64,000 nucleotides of DNA. It comes from Lingula anatina (taxonomy: Eukaryota; Brachiopoda; Lingulata; Lingulida; Lingulidae). Below the pieces are notes generated by a model. The model ran no database searches. It was not told the DNA's origin and worked only from the letters and a program-made list of their open reading frames with translations. Location of the stretch: contig NW_019775414.1 in assembly GCF_001039355.2 (NCBI RefSeq), positions 976,812 through 1,040,811 of the forward strand. The letters run 5' to 3'. Shown here one piece after another: positions 37,265 through 49,759 of this stretch (position 1 is its first letter; each line of letters starts with the position of its first letter). A program made the position numbers and the translations under genes.

Positions 37265-39533
37265 ATAAACAATTAAATAGCCAGTCACATTTGTCACCTG
37301 ATTAAAGCCTTTACTTACGAACTGAATAATTAGTTCACGGTTCTTTAACCTATTCTAAAGTACCTGGTTTTAATTCTGTTGCCCGGTGTATGAGAATTGT
37401 TTCCCAGTCCTCAGCGGCCTGCCTTTTATATGCATCAAGCTCTTCTTGACTGACTTTATCCCCCTGGCATGTTATATCCCATGGAAGATTGCATGGCCTG
37501 GGTGATCATGAAAATAACAGTACACAAACGGTGTAATCCAATTTCAAGTTAGCATAGCATATTAATGGGTTTGATTTTAATCATAACTTTTTTATATTTT
37601 ATGTGCTGTTCGTTTATATTACTCTTCATTCATTACATTCCTTAAGCTTTGACCACAAGAGCTAACCCACCTTTTACTCAACCAATGCATAGCATAGCAG
37701 GACACAGCAAGGTCCACATAATTCGGCGGCAGACATCTTTCATAGAAATTAGTACCACTGGCCAGGAGAAACACGTTTTAATTTTGAGGAATAAAGGTTT
37801 TTTGATCTTCAAATAAACCTATAAGTAATAGGAATAACCGATGAACAGAAGGATGAAAGCAATAAATATAAATATTGTTTTCAATAACCCTATTAAATTA
37901 ACAATTAAAGACAAACTGTCAAATTTCGTACCTTGTGTCAGAAGGAATAATGACTTGAAATCGTTCCAGGGTAGATCCTCGTATACTATCACAATAGGTT
38001 TTTCTTTCCCGTATTTTGTGCGAACAGCTTCTGAAAAAGAAACCGTTCTGTCCGTGACATCATTATCCTGAAATCCAGTCCTGTTAATCCGAGTTTGCAA
38101 GGTTTGTCTTTCTAAGTTTTATATTCCTGATTTCTGTTTTAATGCTATTCTTTATTTTAAAAGGTATTAAACGCTTTAAATGAATGTTTATTGTGGAGTT
38201 AATTATCCACTCGATAATCGTAAATAAATTAGGATATTTAACTTAATTTCATCTGTAGTTTGTAGTGTTTTCCTAAAATTAATTTCGAAGAGTTACTTAT
38301 GATCTCTGCCATGAGTTTCATAGATGTCCCTCCATCCCCAGCACCGTAGTCACACACCACAAAGGGATCCTCTGTGATTTCAACAGTTCCATCTCCTTAA
38401 AAAGAAGCAAGATCATATATTATCATATTACAGTGACGATTGCTATAACTACAAAATTGCTACGTTCTTTAGTTCATTAAAGTTCACACCATGTCCCTTG
38501 AAAGCCAACAAATGGTGACATGAAAAACCAGACTACATGTTGCTTTGCGTTACTATATAGTATGAATTAGCAAAAGGTAGCAGAGGGTAATCATTAGGCA
38601 ATAAGGCTCATCAAAAGGATATACGATTAAATATGTAGTGAAGACATTCTTAAATCTGCTATATTACCTATTGCTTGCAATGCGTAAGGCAAGAAGCCAT
38701 TGTACAGTATTTCGTAATTCACCGCATTTCCACTCCAAAAATGTGACCCGTGATATTTGTCCAACAGTCTGTAAACAGGATGGATCGATTGACAAATTCG
38801 ATCTTCTAAAGTTGTAAAAACATACCTATACATGATCTTTCTCAGACCGCGATACTTTGCCTGTTCTCTACAAACAGCTTTCGTGCATGTAGCACATCAT
38901 TGTATAATTCTTTAACCAGATTCAAGGAGCCCCCCCCCCGGTCAATTCACCCCCTCAAGACAATCTCAATACACATTTACCTAAGCAAAATAAGACATTT
39001 ATAGTTGCTATATGAAAGGAGAGGAAGAAACTATTTGCTCGGTTCAATAATTGTTGGTGTTGGTAGCGAGAGCGGGACTCGGGAGTCACCCTGTGTTGCT
39101 CGAGCAGGAACACCTTGACGACCGAGCGGCGCAATAAAATGGTAAAATATTAAGATGGATACTTGTGCGATCGTCTTGTACTCTATATCCGTGACTCTGT
39201 GGTCTGTTGCTTGAAATGATCTGATGCTGGATGCATATGGTGGACGCCTTGCAATTAAGTATTAATTGGAGTTGACCCACGATTGGTCAGTGATACCCTA
39301 AGTGTTTAATGATTGCGCGCAGCGAGTTGAGTGGCGACGGTATGTCTGGTGACCACATGCATGTTACTGCTCTAGAGAGGGAGACTCCCGGAATGTATTG
39401 CACTATAAATGAAATAGTCTTCGCCAATAATTTAGTATTTATCTATGGAGGCAAGAGCGTTGACGCCCAGTAGGCCTATGTATCTTGGCCAAAATGACCA
39501 TGTCCATTTTAAAATTTCTTTCATGTTCAATGG

Positions 39534-39535
<2 letters not shown>

Positions 39536-39571
<36 letters not shown>
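39536..39571. repeat. (TTA)n microsatellite
   Basis: Twelve TTA units in intron 1 of copy A. Confidence 0.95.
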
Positions 39572-39572
<1 letters not shown>

Positions 39573-39747
39573 TCACCTTCGATACTATGTGCTTTTGTTT
39601 ACAAATTGATACATGGTAGCTGTAAACCGTGCTAAATAGTGTTTACATTCGATATACCTTATTTAGCATGACTTACGAGATAGACCCTGGTTTGTATCAT
39701 TACATGTTGTACGTACCTGTTAAATGCAGAACACCATGCGAATCCAT

Positions 39748-40403
39748 ATTGTTTGGTTACAGTACAAAAAAAAGCCTTTGTTCGGACAGATGAACAAGCC
39801 CACTGTGACCTTAAATGTACGCTGAGTGCCCGATGAACATTTTATTTTGTATGTAGTTGGTATTTCAAGGTTGAAATACCCATCTAACCACATTGAAATT
39901 CTTCACTAGCCAAGCATATTAAACGATTCAAGACATCATATCTCAAAATTCAGGACATCATATCTACAGTACCGTGCAAACGGTAGGCCACTTTATTTTA
40001 CATAATTTCTCTTTCTGGTGCTGCATGTAGGACGAAATGGCCACGTTTTCCATACTGAACGTCTGGAGAAAATTTGGTATTGGTTTGCGCGGTCTTACAC
40101 CATCACTTTGATGGTGCCCCATCAACTTACATGTAAAAACCAGTCCATGGGTTTTTCCCGGCAAAATGAATTTTAAAAATTCTCTCGTTTGAAATTCATT
40201 CACGTGTTTATCTGAAACGAACCATTGCCAGCTTGCATCGTCTGTTTTATACACGGTACAGGGTTGCGATAGATATATATTGTGTGCAGAAGCGGACAGT
40301 CAAACAGAACATTATCCACAGTTATTGCGCTCCCGCATCCGGTCTTACAGTTTTCATTGGGACTTTTGACCAGCGAGCCTCTTCCACCATAAGGACAAAC
40401 TGA
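39748..40403. promoter_or_regulatory. Shared 5' region of methyltransferase copies A and B
   Basis: Only 656 bp separates the divergent start codons, so promoters and 5' UTRs of both copies must lie here unless there are non-coding exons further away. Around 40340-40400 it resembles the DNA upstream of copy C (about 49913-49953). The blocks TTTTCATTGGG and TTGACCAGCG are shared. Confidence 0.5.
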
Positions 40404-41149
40404 ATGGATTTGCATGGTGATCCGTGTTCAACAGGTACGAGACTTTCTCGGATATGAAATCTCATTATTGAATTAACACAGAATAGTACATGTATCTTAT
40501 ATCTCGAAATTAGCTATTTTATGATGCTGTTATATCAATTGTACAAATACATGTAGATCACATAGGGAGCGTACTATATGATGCATATGAATACGTCAGA
40601 TTTTTAAGGATTTTTTGTGCCTACACAGGTCGATATCATTGGTCAGTAAAACAACATGTTGACCTCAGCAAAAGTCAATAATTGTATATTATAGTAAGAA
40701 AGGTTAAGCAAATACATGTAATTGTACTACAGTGCAAGCAAAGATAAGAACAAGCATCGTACTGTAGTCATATTCATTATTAATTATTTACAGCTCCTTG
40801 CGACCAAACTCATGAAAGGAACTTTCCTGTGTACAGACTGTTGGATAGATACCATGGATCACATTTTTGGAGTGAAAATGCGGTGAACTACGAAAAATTA
40901 TACAATAACTTGTTGCCTTATGCACTTCGAGCAATCGGTAAAAATTTATCAATTAACGTTGTCTTTAGGTTTTTAATTTTATCACCTTTTGTCACATTAT
41001 ACTACAGGGAGTTGGCACCAGTTTGGTTTCATCACTGGTTGTACCAGTTTGCTTTATGGTGAACAACTGCTGGGCTTGTTAGGTTTTTCAATTGTTATTT
41101 TATTGAAAACGGTTTATTTCAAGTTAGTATCTTCACGAAAGGTTTACTT

Positions 41150-41408
41150 ACCAGTCCACCAACCTTTACTTCTGCAAATCCCTTCGCGGTCTTCTCTGGC
41201 ACTAGTCTTCTTCTGTCGGAAACTCCTTGCTAACTTATGGGCATCACCTTTGTTCACCATTCTTTTGCAAACGTAATATGCAGTCTGACGAGGTAAGCCA
41301 TATATGGCGGCTAACTACTGGTAGGGGGTATTTATACCCGCCTCCATCAGAGAGGCAATTTCTTTTATTTTCTTTCTTTATATGTGATAGCTCCCGTACC
41401 TTAACCAT
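41150..41408 (-). mobile_element. Tc1/mariner-like remnant, N-terminal part, in intron 2 of copy B
   Basis: The minus strand reads, with frameshifts, EIASLMEAGINTP and YGLPRQTAYYVCKRM, a helix-turn-helix like that of Tc1-type transposases. The matching piece in copy C intron 2 is at about 52230-52453. The catalytic part present in C is absent here. Confidence 0.6.
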
Positions 41409-41548
41409 GATAGTGAACTGACAGTCAGTGGGGCGTTACACTTTCAGTGTCACACTTTAGAGTGCACACGAATGAAAACTTAACTAACCACGAAATAAAA
41501 CGTCTTTACCACCACAGCACTATTGACACAGAAGGTACGATAGTTATG

Positions 41549-42061
41549 NNNNNNNNNNNNNNNNNNNNNNNNNNNNNNNNNNNNNNNNNNNNNNNNNNNN
41601 NNNNNNNNNNNNNNNNNNNNNNNNNNNNNNNNNNNNNNNNNNNNNNNNNNNNNNNNNNNNNNNNNNNNNNNNNNNNNNNNNNNNNNNNNNNNNNNNNNNN
41701 NNNNNNNNNNNNNNNNNNNNNNNNNNNNNNNNNNNNNNNNNNNNNNNNNNNNNNNNNNNNNNNNNNNNNNNNNNNNNNNNNNNNNNNNNNNNNNNNNNNN
41801 NNNNNNNNNNNNNNNNNNNNNNNNNNNNNNNNNNNNNNNNNNNNNNNNNNNNNNNNNNNNNNNNNNNNNNNNNNNNNNNNNNNNNNNNNNNNNNNNNNNN
41901 NNNNNNNNNNNNNNNNNNNNNNNNNNNNNNNNNNNNNNNNNNNNNNNNNNNNNNNNNNNNNNNNNNNNNNNNNNNNNNNNNNNNNNNNNNNNNNNNNNNN
42001 NNNNNNNNNNNNNNNNNNNNNNNNNNNNNNNNNNNNNNNNNNNNNNNNNNNNNNNNNNNNN
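41549..42061. other. Assembly gap (513 N)
   Basis: Unknown sequence inside intron 2 of copy B. The flanking sequences align with copy C, where the corresponding interval is only about 20 bases (52606-52624). Confidence 1.
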
Positions 42062-42930
42062 ACCCAAAGGTAATTAACTCTGAAACAGGTAAAAATTGCA
42101 TTTTTGTAGATGTAATTGTCTCCATTTGTTGACTTTATATGACGTTATATGACGTTTAATGTTATTTAGAAGAGGTTAATTGATATATAGTTATTAACTT
42201 AGCATTTGTTCAAAGTAAAGAAAAGCTGTTGTGAAGTTATAGCAATCTTTTCTGTTATATGCTTTTTCTTAGGAAATGAAAGAGTGGAAAGCACAGAGCG
42301 TCCCTTTGTGGTGTGTGACTACGGAGCTGGAGATGGAGGAACATCTATGAAATTGATGGCAGAGATCATAAGTAACTCCCAAAAGAAAAAAAAATCACAA
42401 AACCACATATTAAATTTTACACGAACAAAATATACCTTTACTTTACTTGACGTATTTACATATTGACACTTTTTAAATAAAAATAGTCTTCAAGATAGAT
42501 CAACCCCCCTTTTGCAAACTAAGGTTATTCTGGCTGTAGTGCACAAAGCTTAGTTACATACTTTATTCTTGTAACAATAGTTGTGTGCTTTTCTCTTGAA
42601 TTGTTTTTGCCATTTATATATTTTTTCTGTCATTCATTTTCTCTTATGGCGTTGGTAAACAGCACCTAGAGTATCAATAAAAAACATAACTTGTAACTAA
42701 CTACTCCAATCAAAGACGGAAGAGAAATAAATACACATAAAGGTCACAGGTTACAGGTTCAGCTGCTTTTTTCAGGAGCGGTGCGAATAAAATATGGGAG
42801 TGAAAAACCTATTGTGATAGTGTACGAGGATCAACCCTGGAACGATTTCAAATCATTATTCTGTCTGACACAAGGTACGAAATAGAACAGAACGTCAGTC
42901 CGTTAACTTATAATTTATTAAGAGGTTATT

Positions 42931-43260
42931 AGTAGTATATAAACGACGGAAGCCTTACCAAAAACGATAAGGCCCTGATAGGGCCCTCTAACTATGTACT
43001 TTATTTCTTGCAATATGCGTTTTAATATATATTTTACTACATTATAAAGAAAAAAATGTTTATTTTGGTTGGCATGACAAGTGTATACCCAAGATTCAAA
43101 AGATAGGTGTTTATTTGAATACAAATTTTAACAGCGTTATTGTTGAACTTAGGTGAGATGGCATTGTACGCGACTTAGTTAATAAACAGGGGTCCGCTAA
43201 ATGTCCGGTGGGACTCTTGTAATTTACAAAGAGAGAGGCTCCCGTCGTTTATATACTACT
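42931..43260. mobile_element. 330-bp inverted-repeat insertion in intron 4 of copy B
   Basis: Starts AGTAGTATATAAACGACGG and ends with its exact complement. GTTATT flanks both sides (42925-42930 and 43261-43266) as a 6-bp target-site duplication. Copy C intron 4 lacks it and shows the unoccupied site. Non-coding, so a MITE. Confidence 0.85.
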
Positions 43261-45356
43261 GTTATTGCCATGAAAAATCATGTTTATTGTTTTAGTTTCA
43301 TTTTTGTGTTAATTTATGTATACTACAGGTTTATCTGAAGATCAAGAGACTTTTCTTCCTCAAGATAAAAACGTGTTTTTCATGGCCAGTGGTACTAACT
43401 TCTATAAACCATGTCTGCCGGCGAATTATGTGGACCTGGCTGTATCCTGCATTGCTATGCATTTGGTTGAGCAAAAGGTGATTAAACCCCTATGATTACA
43501 TGTACAATTTAGTATAAAATAAAACAGTATTACAATGTTATATGGTGCTATCGCTATCTATAAAAAGTTACCAATATTTTTCTGTTATGCATATGTTGAA
43601 ATCAATTGTTCATTTATTTAAATTAAAGGCCTTGCAATCTTTCATGGGATATAACATCCCAGGGAAATAAGGTCAGTCAAGAAGAGCTTGACGCATATAA
43701 AAAGCAGGCCGCTGAGGACTGGGAGACGATTCTCATACACCGGGCTAAAGAACTGAAAATAGGTACCTAATAAGCACCAGAATTATTTTGAATTAACTAT
43801 TAGATTTATCCTCTGTTTATTTTTACCTTACTATTTAAATTAATTAATTTGTACAAACAAATATTGGTACCCTTAAGCTAAAAGATAAGCTAAAAAATAA
43901 GCCACCAACAAAAATGTTAATTAACCTGAAATCATTGGTTAATTTGTACAAAAAATGATTCTACATTTAGGTTACAAATGAAGTTCTGAGTTTTAAAATG
44001 TTTAGAACACATCATGCCGACTAGTAGGGACTGGTCGAACAATAATTGGCGAGTAGATTTTTTCATGGATGATTTGATTTGGTGCGTAAATCCCGTATAG
44101 AATACACTGAGTTCATGCTAAATAAAATTTATACCACACCAACCAGCGCAAAGATATTTTAACTTCTTTCCTCTCTCTCTTGCTTTATATGATATTATTT
44201 TGAAGGTGCCCACATCATCATAGTAGCTCCTGCTAATACAAAAGAAGGAAAGTTCTCCTTTTGTTCGGGGCATTACAACGTTAAGGTTTTTCCGTACCTA
44301 AGGGACTTATGGCTGTCATTTGTAACAGCAGGGCGGATAACCAAGGTAACTTTTTTTATTTCAAATTTTATCGGGACTAAGCCAAGTTTTTTATATTGGT
44401 GTCGCTAGAAGGGGATTGTTTTTAATGTTAAGACTAGAAAATAGAGTGATCTCTGAACTGATTACCCCTTCAAATATAAACCAATGTTTTATGTTACTCA
44501 GTGTAAATTTGTTGTGATTTTTTCAGGAAGAGTTCGTGAATACAACGATGGCAGTTTACTGCCGTTCAGAAGAGGAATTCAAAGCACCTTTTTTGTATGA
44601 AGACTCCAATGTTTTGAAAGCGGGGTTAGAGTGTGTGTCGATCGAGATAAAGGAAAACTACTTTGACTTCACTTTGAAGTCGGAGACTGGTGAGTCCTTA
44701 GGTTGGCGGCTCTTTGAAATCAAATGATATCGAATTTTTAAGTAAGGGGCATATACTGTACTGGGAGTGTGAAGGAAATATTTGGAAAAAATAAAAGGTA
44801 TTCGGACAAAGGAAAAGACGTAGATTCAAGTTTAAAATTAGAAGATAATATTTTATTTCTAAGGTCAGGATAGCATGTCAAACTCTATCATGCCACGCGT
44901 TTCTTGTTTTGTGGTAAGGTCATTGTTCATTCACTTTTGATAAAGCAATCATTAATGTAAATATTTAAAGGGAAAATTCAACTCTTTTCTGCATGACATA
45001 TAAACAGACTTGACATTTAATAAATAATTTTTTCAAATCATTTTTCTTCGATTTTTGCCCACTTTTCTGAATTATACTGTAAATGACAACGAGAATTAAA
45101 ATTGTGTTTTAATGACTTTCAATAATCTATTCAGTAAATTTGTGACATATATAGTAACCAGCTAAAACTGGTCTGGGGTGCTCAAATGGCCTTGAAATTG
45201 CTTTCTGATGGCAATCCTGAGGGGAATAGTTTGCCCGAGTTAAGTTTTACGTGTAGCAGCAAAACAGTAAGGACATTGGATCCTGTTTCCTGGTGTTAAG
45301 TTGGCCTCTGTGTAGAGACACTAGTCTACATGTAGGTAGACCTTTGTAAGACTGCG

Positions 45357-45574
45357 CCGGTGTAACAGTAATCCAAGTCCCCCAGAAACCGAGGTCCTAC
45401 GTCTGGGGTGCTCAAATGGCACCCCAGACGTAAGACCTCGGTTCCTGATAATGGTTGCCCGTAGGACTACCATTACTTGGCAATAGTAGTCCTACAGGAA
45501 CTTGGGTTCCTGGCTCATTATTATAATAATAGGTAGGACTTGTATTACTGGCGGACTTTTATTCCTGTTACACC
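45357..45574. mobile_element. MITE family 2, copy 1
   Basis: Begins CCGGTGTAACAGTAATCC and ends GGACTTTTATTCCTGTTACACC. The interior has a strong hairpin (CCGAGGTCCTACGTCTGGGG and its inverted copy around the loop CTCAAATGG). Confidence 0.75.
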
Positions 45575-45714
45575 TATGACAGTAATGAAAGTCCGGCCAT
45601 TTGAAAGTCCTATCCTCATGCAATAATACGGTTAAATGATACAATTATAAATGTATATGAAAATCCTTTCGTTGAGCCATATATTAGACAAAAATGGAGG
45701 GCTTGTAATTTCAG

Positions 45715-45800
45715 CTCGTTTGTGTAGTGGTTATCGTGAAAGACCATAAGGTAAGTGTTTATAAGTCGCACTCTTACAAATTGGGTTCGAGACCTACCTT
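45715..45800 (+). repeat. tRNA-like segment, possible SINE head
   Basis: GTGTAGTGGTTATC resembles the A box of valine/aspartate tRNAs, and GGGTTCGAGACC resembles a B box about 50 bases on. No clean cloverleaf can be drawn, so a tRNA-derived retroposon remnant is more likely than a gene. Confidence 0.35.
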
Positions 45801-46592
45801 TGACATGATCTTACCCCCTCCCATCCCCACCTCGGATAACTTGTTGTAGCTAACCGTATATCGCTGTTGTTAATGTACAGTATTCTAAATTCTGTGATTA
45901 CACTTACAACTAGTTTTTCGTTTGGTTTTTAAAACCTCAAAGCGCCAAAATACCAAAGGAATGTTACCTAACATTATATATAATTTCATATTCTAAACTG
46001 TCTTGATTTGACTTTAATCCTCTATCAAAGAGCAAATTTCTTTTGGGTTATTTTTCAATTTCTGCGAGTGTGAAGCGAAAAATTAATCTAAGAACGGAGA
46101 TCCGGTGTTTTGTAATTGTGTAAAGTGATTTTCCCCTCATCTGAAGACCTAAGAAGGTCAATGACACGTGTAAAATATGCGTTTACTACAAGAAAAATAG
46201 GCCTACCCAAAGTAAATGAAGGAAAAATAAGGGGAACCGTGTTGTTTTTGTTACTTCATTAATATGCATATAAACTGCCTATCGGAAAATAAAAACGTAA
46301 AATATTTTTTTAAAAATGAAAGAAAGCAAACGTTAATTATATCTTAAAACCAGTATATATCTGAACTATATAGGCGTGCGTTACTAAACTGTTAGGATCG
46401 CACGTCCCATTAGGACGTGCATTACTACACATAGGACTTACAGTACTTGGGAGCCTTCGTCCTACGGACATTGAATCCTAGTAACGTATACCCTAGGACT
46501 TCCATTCCAAGCAATGTATGTCCTAGGACTTTCATTCCCAGGACTTAGTGTCAGGGCAGACTTGCGTTACTAGGACGTGCACTCTTGCCACG

Positions 46593-46785
46593 CCGGTGTG
46601 ACAGGAATGGCAGTCCTATTAATTGAAGTCCTGGGGAGGGGGTGTGTGTGATTAGAGTCTAGATAGGAGTCTAGTTAGCCGGAGTACTGGGGTAATATAG
46701 TATATAAGGAGATCGAATATCACCTGTTCAAAGTAATTGGGAATGGACCACTGTTCCTAGCGGACTACCATTCTTGTCACACCGG
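46593..46785. mobile_element. MITE family 2, copy 2
   Basis: Begins CCGGTGTGACAGGAATGGCA and ends with GGACTACCATTCTTGTCACACCGG-type inverted sequence. Same ends as the copies at 45357 and 52041. Confidence 0.75.
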
Positions 46786-47933
46786 TCGTTTTTTGTGACA
46801 TAATAATTCTGGTTAGTAATGTCTGTCTGTTTCGCGCCATTCTGGCCCAGAGCAAAAGTATTACTTTTTTAACAGAACTATACTGTCTTATAGTCGTGCT
46901 AGGACCACCCCAAAGACTACTACCCAATAAAATGATGACATATTATGTAATGCAGGAGTGCTTCAGACAAGGTAGTCAATTTATTGGTATTGGCTCACCT
47001 GACTACACGTTTTTTCTATCCATGTATTTCATATGATATTCATATTCATATTCTTTTTTAACAACAGTTTTATCCTCAACAATCATACCTCTTAAAACTG
47101 AAATGTTCCATATTAAATGTCAAGTCTGTTTTAAACAATATACTGTAGAAAATCCATTTAAGCAAAGAATAGCTTGCATTTAATCTTTATATCTTAACCA
47201 CAGATGATGAACAACTTGGCTTGGTCTACAAAGCAAGAAGATATGTCAATGTATTCCGTGCTTGGAGCGAAGCAATCTTTATGTCCGGGCTGAATGGGTG
47301 CAGATCACAAAAAGAAAAGGTAGCCATTGTGAACGATTTCTTTGGCCAGTTTGAAGAGGATGTTACTCGCAATCCACAGGATTTCGGTTATGACTTGGTT
47401 GTTGCATATATAGATATTGTCAAATCAAAACCAATAAAATGAAGGGGGGCAAATAGTGAGGAGGCCAACTGCATAGTGATATGTGTGTGCAGTTTATATA
47501 GCATGTGTGCGCTTAGCTTGAGATGTATACACTGCGTAATGGTGGATACGAAAATGACGAATCATGAGACATAACTGATTTAATTTCCCCTATATACTTT
47601 TATTGAAACAAATAATATATAATTGGATCTGGTAAAAGAATATAAATAATCTCGGTAATATATTAACAAAAAGGATAGGTCAGTAATATATACATAATGC
47701 TTTTGAAGTACCTCGTGCGTATACTTTATATGGAGTGTAATCTTGAAAATTAAAAAAGATTTTTTGTGAAAGTCTCGCCTTTTAATTGGAAATCTATAAT
47801 AGTACTAATACTACCCCGAGAGAATTGGCGAATTTCAGAAAATATTAGGTTAGTATTGGAATACGTTATTTTAAACACTAAACATATATTTCCTAGATGT
47901 TATACTGTGTAAATTCCTTCAGAGGCAAGCTTC

Positions 47934-47939
47934 AATAAA
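47934..47939 (+). terminator. AATAAA, candidate polyadenylation signal of copy B
   Basis: Canonical hexamer about 490 bases after the stop codon. Copy C has one at a similar distance. Confidence 0.35.
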
Positions 47940-49759
47940 AGAGATGCTCTTCACCATGAATCTTCTTCTTCTCTTCTTCTTATTGGACGAATAATGGGGC
48001 AGTTTTGTCCATCTCTTCGTGAATGATGCCCTGCTGGGGCATTTTCGTACTGCAGGGTTCTTTGATGTTTCTCTTCATCCATATTTTGCATTTTAGAAGA
48101 CAGCCCTGTACTTTTGCTGTAATATAAATCTCCGCTACCGAAAGCCTCTTTCCTAATATGTCAGTGCAACTGTAATTGGTGTAACTGCAAAACATATCAT
48201 GCTGCTATAATTTTATATACGTCCAACTTTTTCCAAACATCGGCGAAGGTATGTAATGAACCTTTTCACACATATGGAATGAATGTCCTACAATTATATA
48301 ATTTTCTTCGCTTAATTTAAACGTGGGGTCGAAATAGGTTTATTGACTTACTTAGGGGATAACGCAATCTAAAGATTCCACGGTTCGTGTCAGATTTTCG
48401 TAAGGTCGTGCACAGAAAACCGAAGTCCACATAATGACCAGTGAAACGATTTAATCGTCGACGCCCGGTATCTACATAGCTAAGTGAAGTCTCCAACTCC
48501 TAACTCTCCAAAACTAAGTCCGTCTCCGTGCTTCGTCTCTCTCACTCTCCTCCTCCTCCTCCTTTTTCCTTTTTCTTCCCCCAGGATATCAATTCTGACC
48601 GTTTATTATAATTCTATAATTAATTTCTTTACCTCTGCGTTATACAAAGAGGCCGCCACATTACTCAAGAACTATTGGACCACAACAATTTACATCTTAT
48701 GACCTCATAAGATATCTTTTTCAGGCCTACCTAACTTCCAGACTCGGCACATAAGGATCCTGAATTAACGAGTATATCGGACCACACTACCCGTTTTCAA
48801 GGTGTGTGTGCTATTTTGCGTAGACGTGTGAAAGTTAGCCTCTTATACTCCGGAATATCAGTAGTTTGCTTGTAAACACTATGACCTGTCAAGTTGGGAT
48901 TTATTGTCTGTCGCTAAGATGTAGTCTTGGATCCAGTTTTTAATGAAATAGCTTCCTTTACTTCCATTTCCCAATCTACCTCTGCAGACTCCAATAGAGT
49001 CGTTACACATTTAAATGCTTTTGTCTTGCTAGAAACTGGTGACCGGGGTAAGTCGCCCCCCCTCCCCCCCCGTCAATTTATGAAAAGTAACTACGAGGTA
49101 AAAAATTGGCCACATACTCTTGTTAAGTGGCCGTATCCTACAATGCTAAGGAAGTGTCGGACGTTAAAAAGTTTTACTGAAGCGGTGAGCCCAAATAAAC
49201 GATTTTTGCACCTAAAAGAAATTTTGTTTAAGAGATTTAAAAATCTATTTTCATAGGCTTTTGATGAAACAAAGTATACGTATAGGGCATCAGATTAAAG
49301 TTTATTGTTTGAAATTTTACGAAAATTTATTAACGTAAGCCATTCTTGCTCAATAAATGGCTGCAATCTTTAAAGATGCATACAAACTCAATTTTTTGTC
49401 ACAAAAACCAACCAAATGCCAGCATATAGTTTCAAGTAGTATAACTAAGAGAATTTCCAAAATGCATTGTTTAATTTTACCCAAAAATAAGGTTTGAACG
49501 GATTATTTTTGCTAGCATTCTATGTCGTATGTCAATGGGGCAGAAAAGAAGTCACCGATGCTCGATTCGTATGTACCTTTAAATCTAAAACTGTGCACCT
49601 GGGACTAGTTGGCCCTCTTGGCTAGGGGCAAGTTGGACCCTCATATAGACCACAATCCTTTGCGCGCAACAGAGATATAGACCATTGTTAAAACTAAGTC
49701 AATGGTTAGTTTAATAATTACCAGTTTAAGACCGAATTTTTTAGTTTCTTTTAAAACGA

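Larger units (their letters stand above)
35930..39747 (-). pseudogene. SABATH-type carboxyl methyltransferase, copy A, nine exons with an in-frame stop
   Basis: SAM-dependent methyltransferase of the SABATH/Methyltransf_7 family. Exons (transcript order): 39747-39717, 38805-38668, 38395-38297, 38030-37932, 37818-37671, 37497-37364, 37138-37002, 36824-36650, 36168-35930. All junctions are GT...AG and the phases equal those of copies B and C; together 400 codons. Motifs: VVCDYGAGDGG (SAM-binding motif I), VYEDLPWNDFKSLF (matches plant NDLPGNDFN), LASGTNFYERCLP, CYAMHWLS and RYVNVFRAWAEAIF near the C-terminus. Codon 136 is TAA (37780-37778) where B and C have AAA. A transcript would give a 135-residue stub, hence the pseudogene call. 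A sequencing error or a segregating null allele is possible, because the rest shows no decay. Head to head with copy B. Confidence 0.85.
44702..47203 (+). other. Intron 8 of copy B
   Basis: 2.5 kb. Contains two MITE family 2 copies, a tRNA-like segment and, around 46370-46560, several short blocks of the form TAGGACTT..ATTCC that repeat the family 2 termini. Parts align with intron 8 of copy C. Confidence 0.7.
40404..47442 (+). pseudogene. SABATH-type carboxyl methyltransferase, copy B, nine exons with a 1-nt insertion
   Basis: Same gene structure as copies A and C. Exons are 40404-40434, 40794-40937, 42273-42371, 42776-42874, 43329-43477, 43629-43762, 44206-44345, 44527-44701 and 47204-47442. 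Motifs kept: FVVCDYGAGDGG, VYEDQPWNDFKSLF, FMASGTNFYKPCLP, YCRSEEEFKAPF and RYVNVFRAWSEAIF. Exon 5 has one extra T at 43462-43464 (CATTTGG against CATTGG in C). This turns the substrate-contacting HWLS into HLVE and shifts the frame; the exon's donor is also a weak GTGATT. All other exons are open, and 402 residues would result without that base. Exon 7 has one codon more than in A or C. Intron 2 contains the N gap. Closest relative is C, in tandem. Confidence 0.85.

Noticed and set aside
35930-39747. Copy A as a retroposed copy with a poly-A tail (poly-T at 35633)
   Set aside because: All eight introns are retained at the same positions and phases, so it arose by DNA duplication.
41447-42125. 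Long ORFs across 41.4-42.1 kb on both strands
   Set aside because: They consist almost entirely of N and have no information content.
48927-49256. 109-codon plus-strand ORF between copies B and C
   Set aside because: Starts without ATG, has no recognisable domain, and includes a C-run coding for proline.
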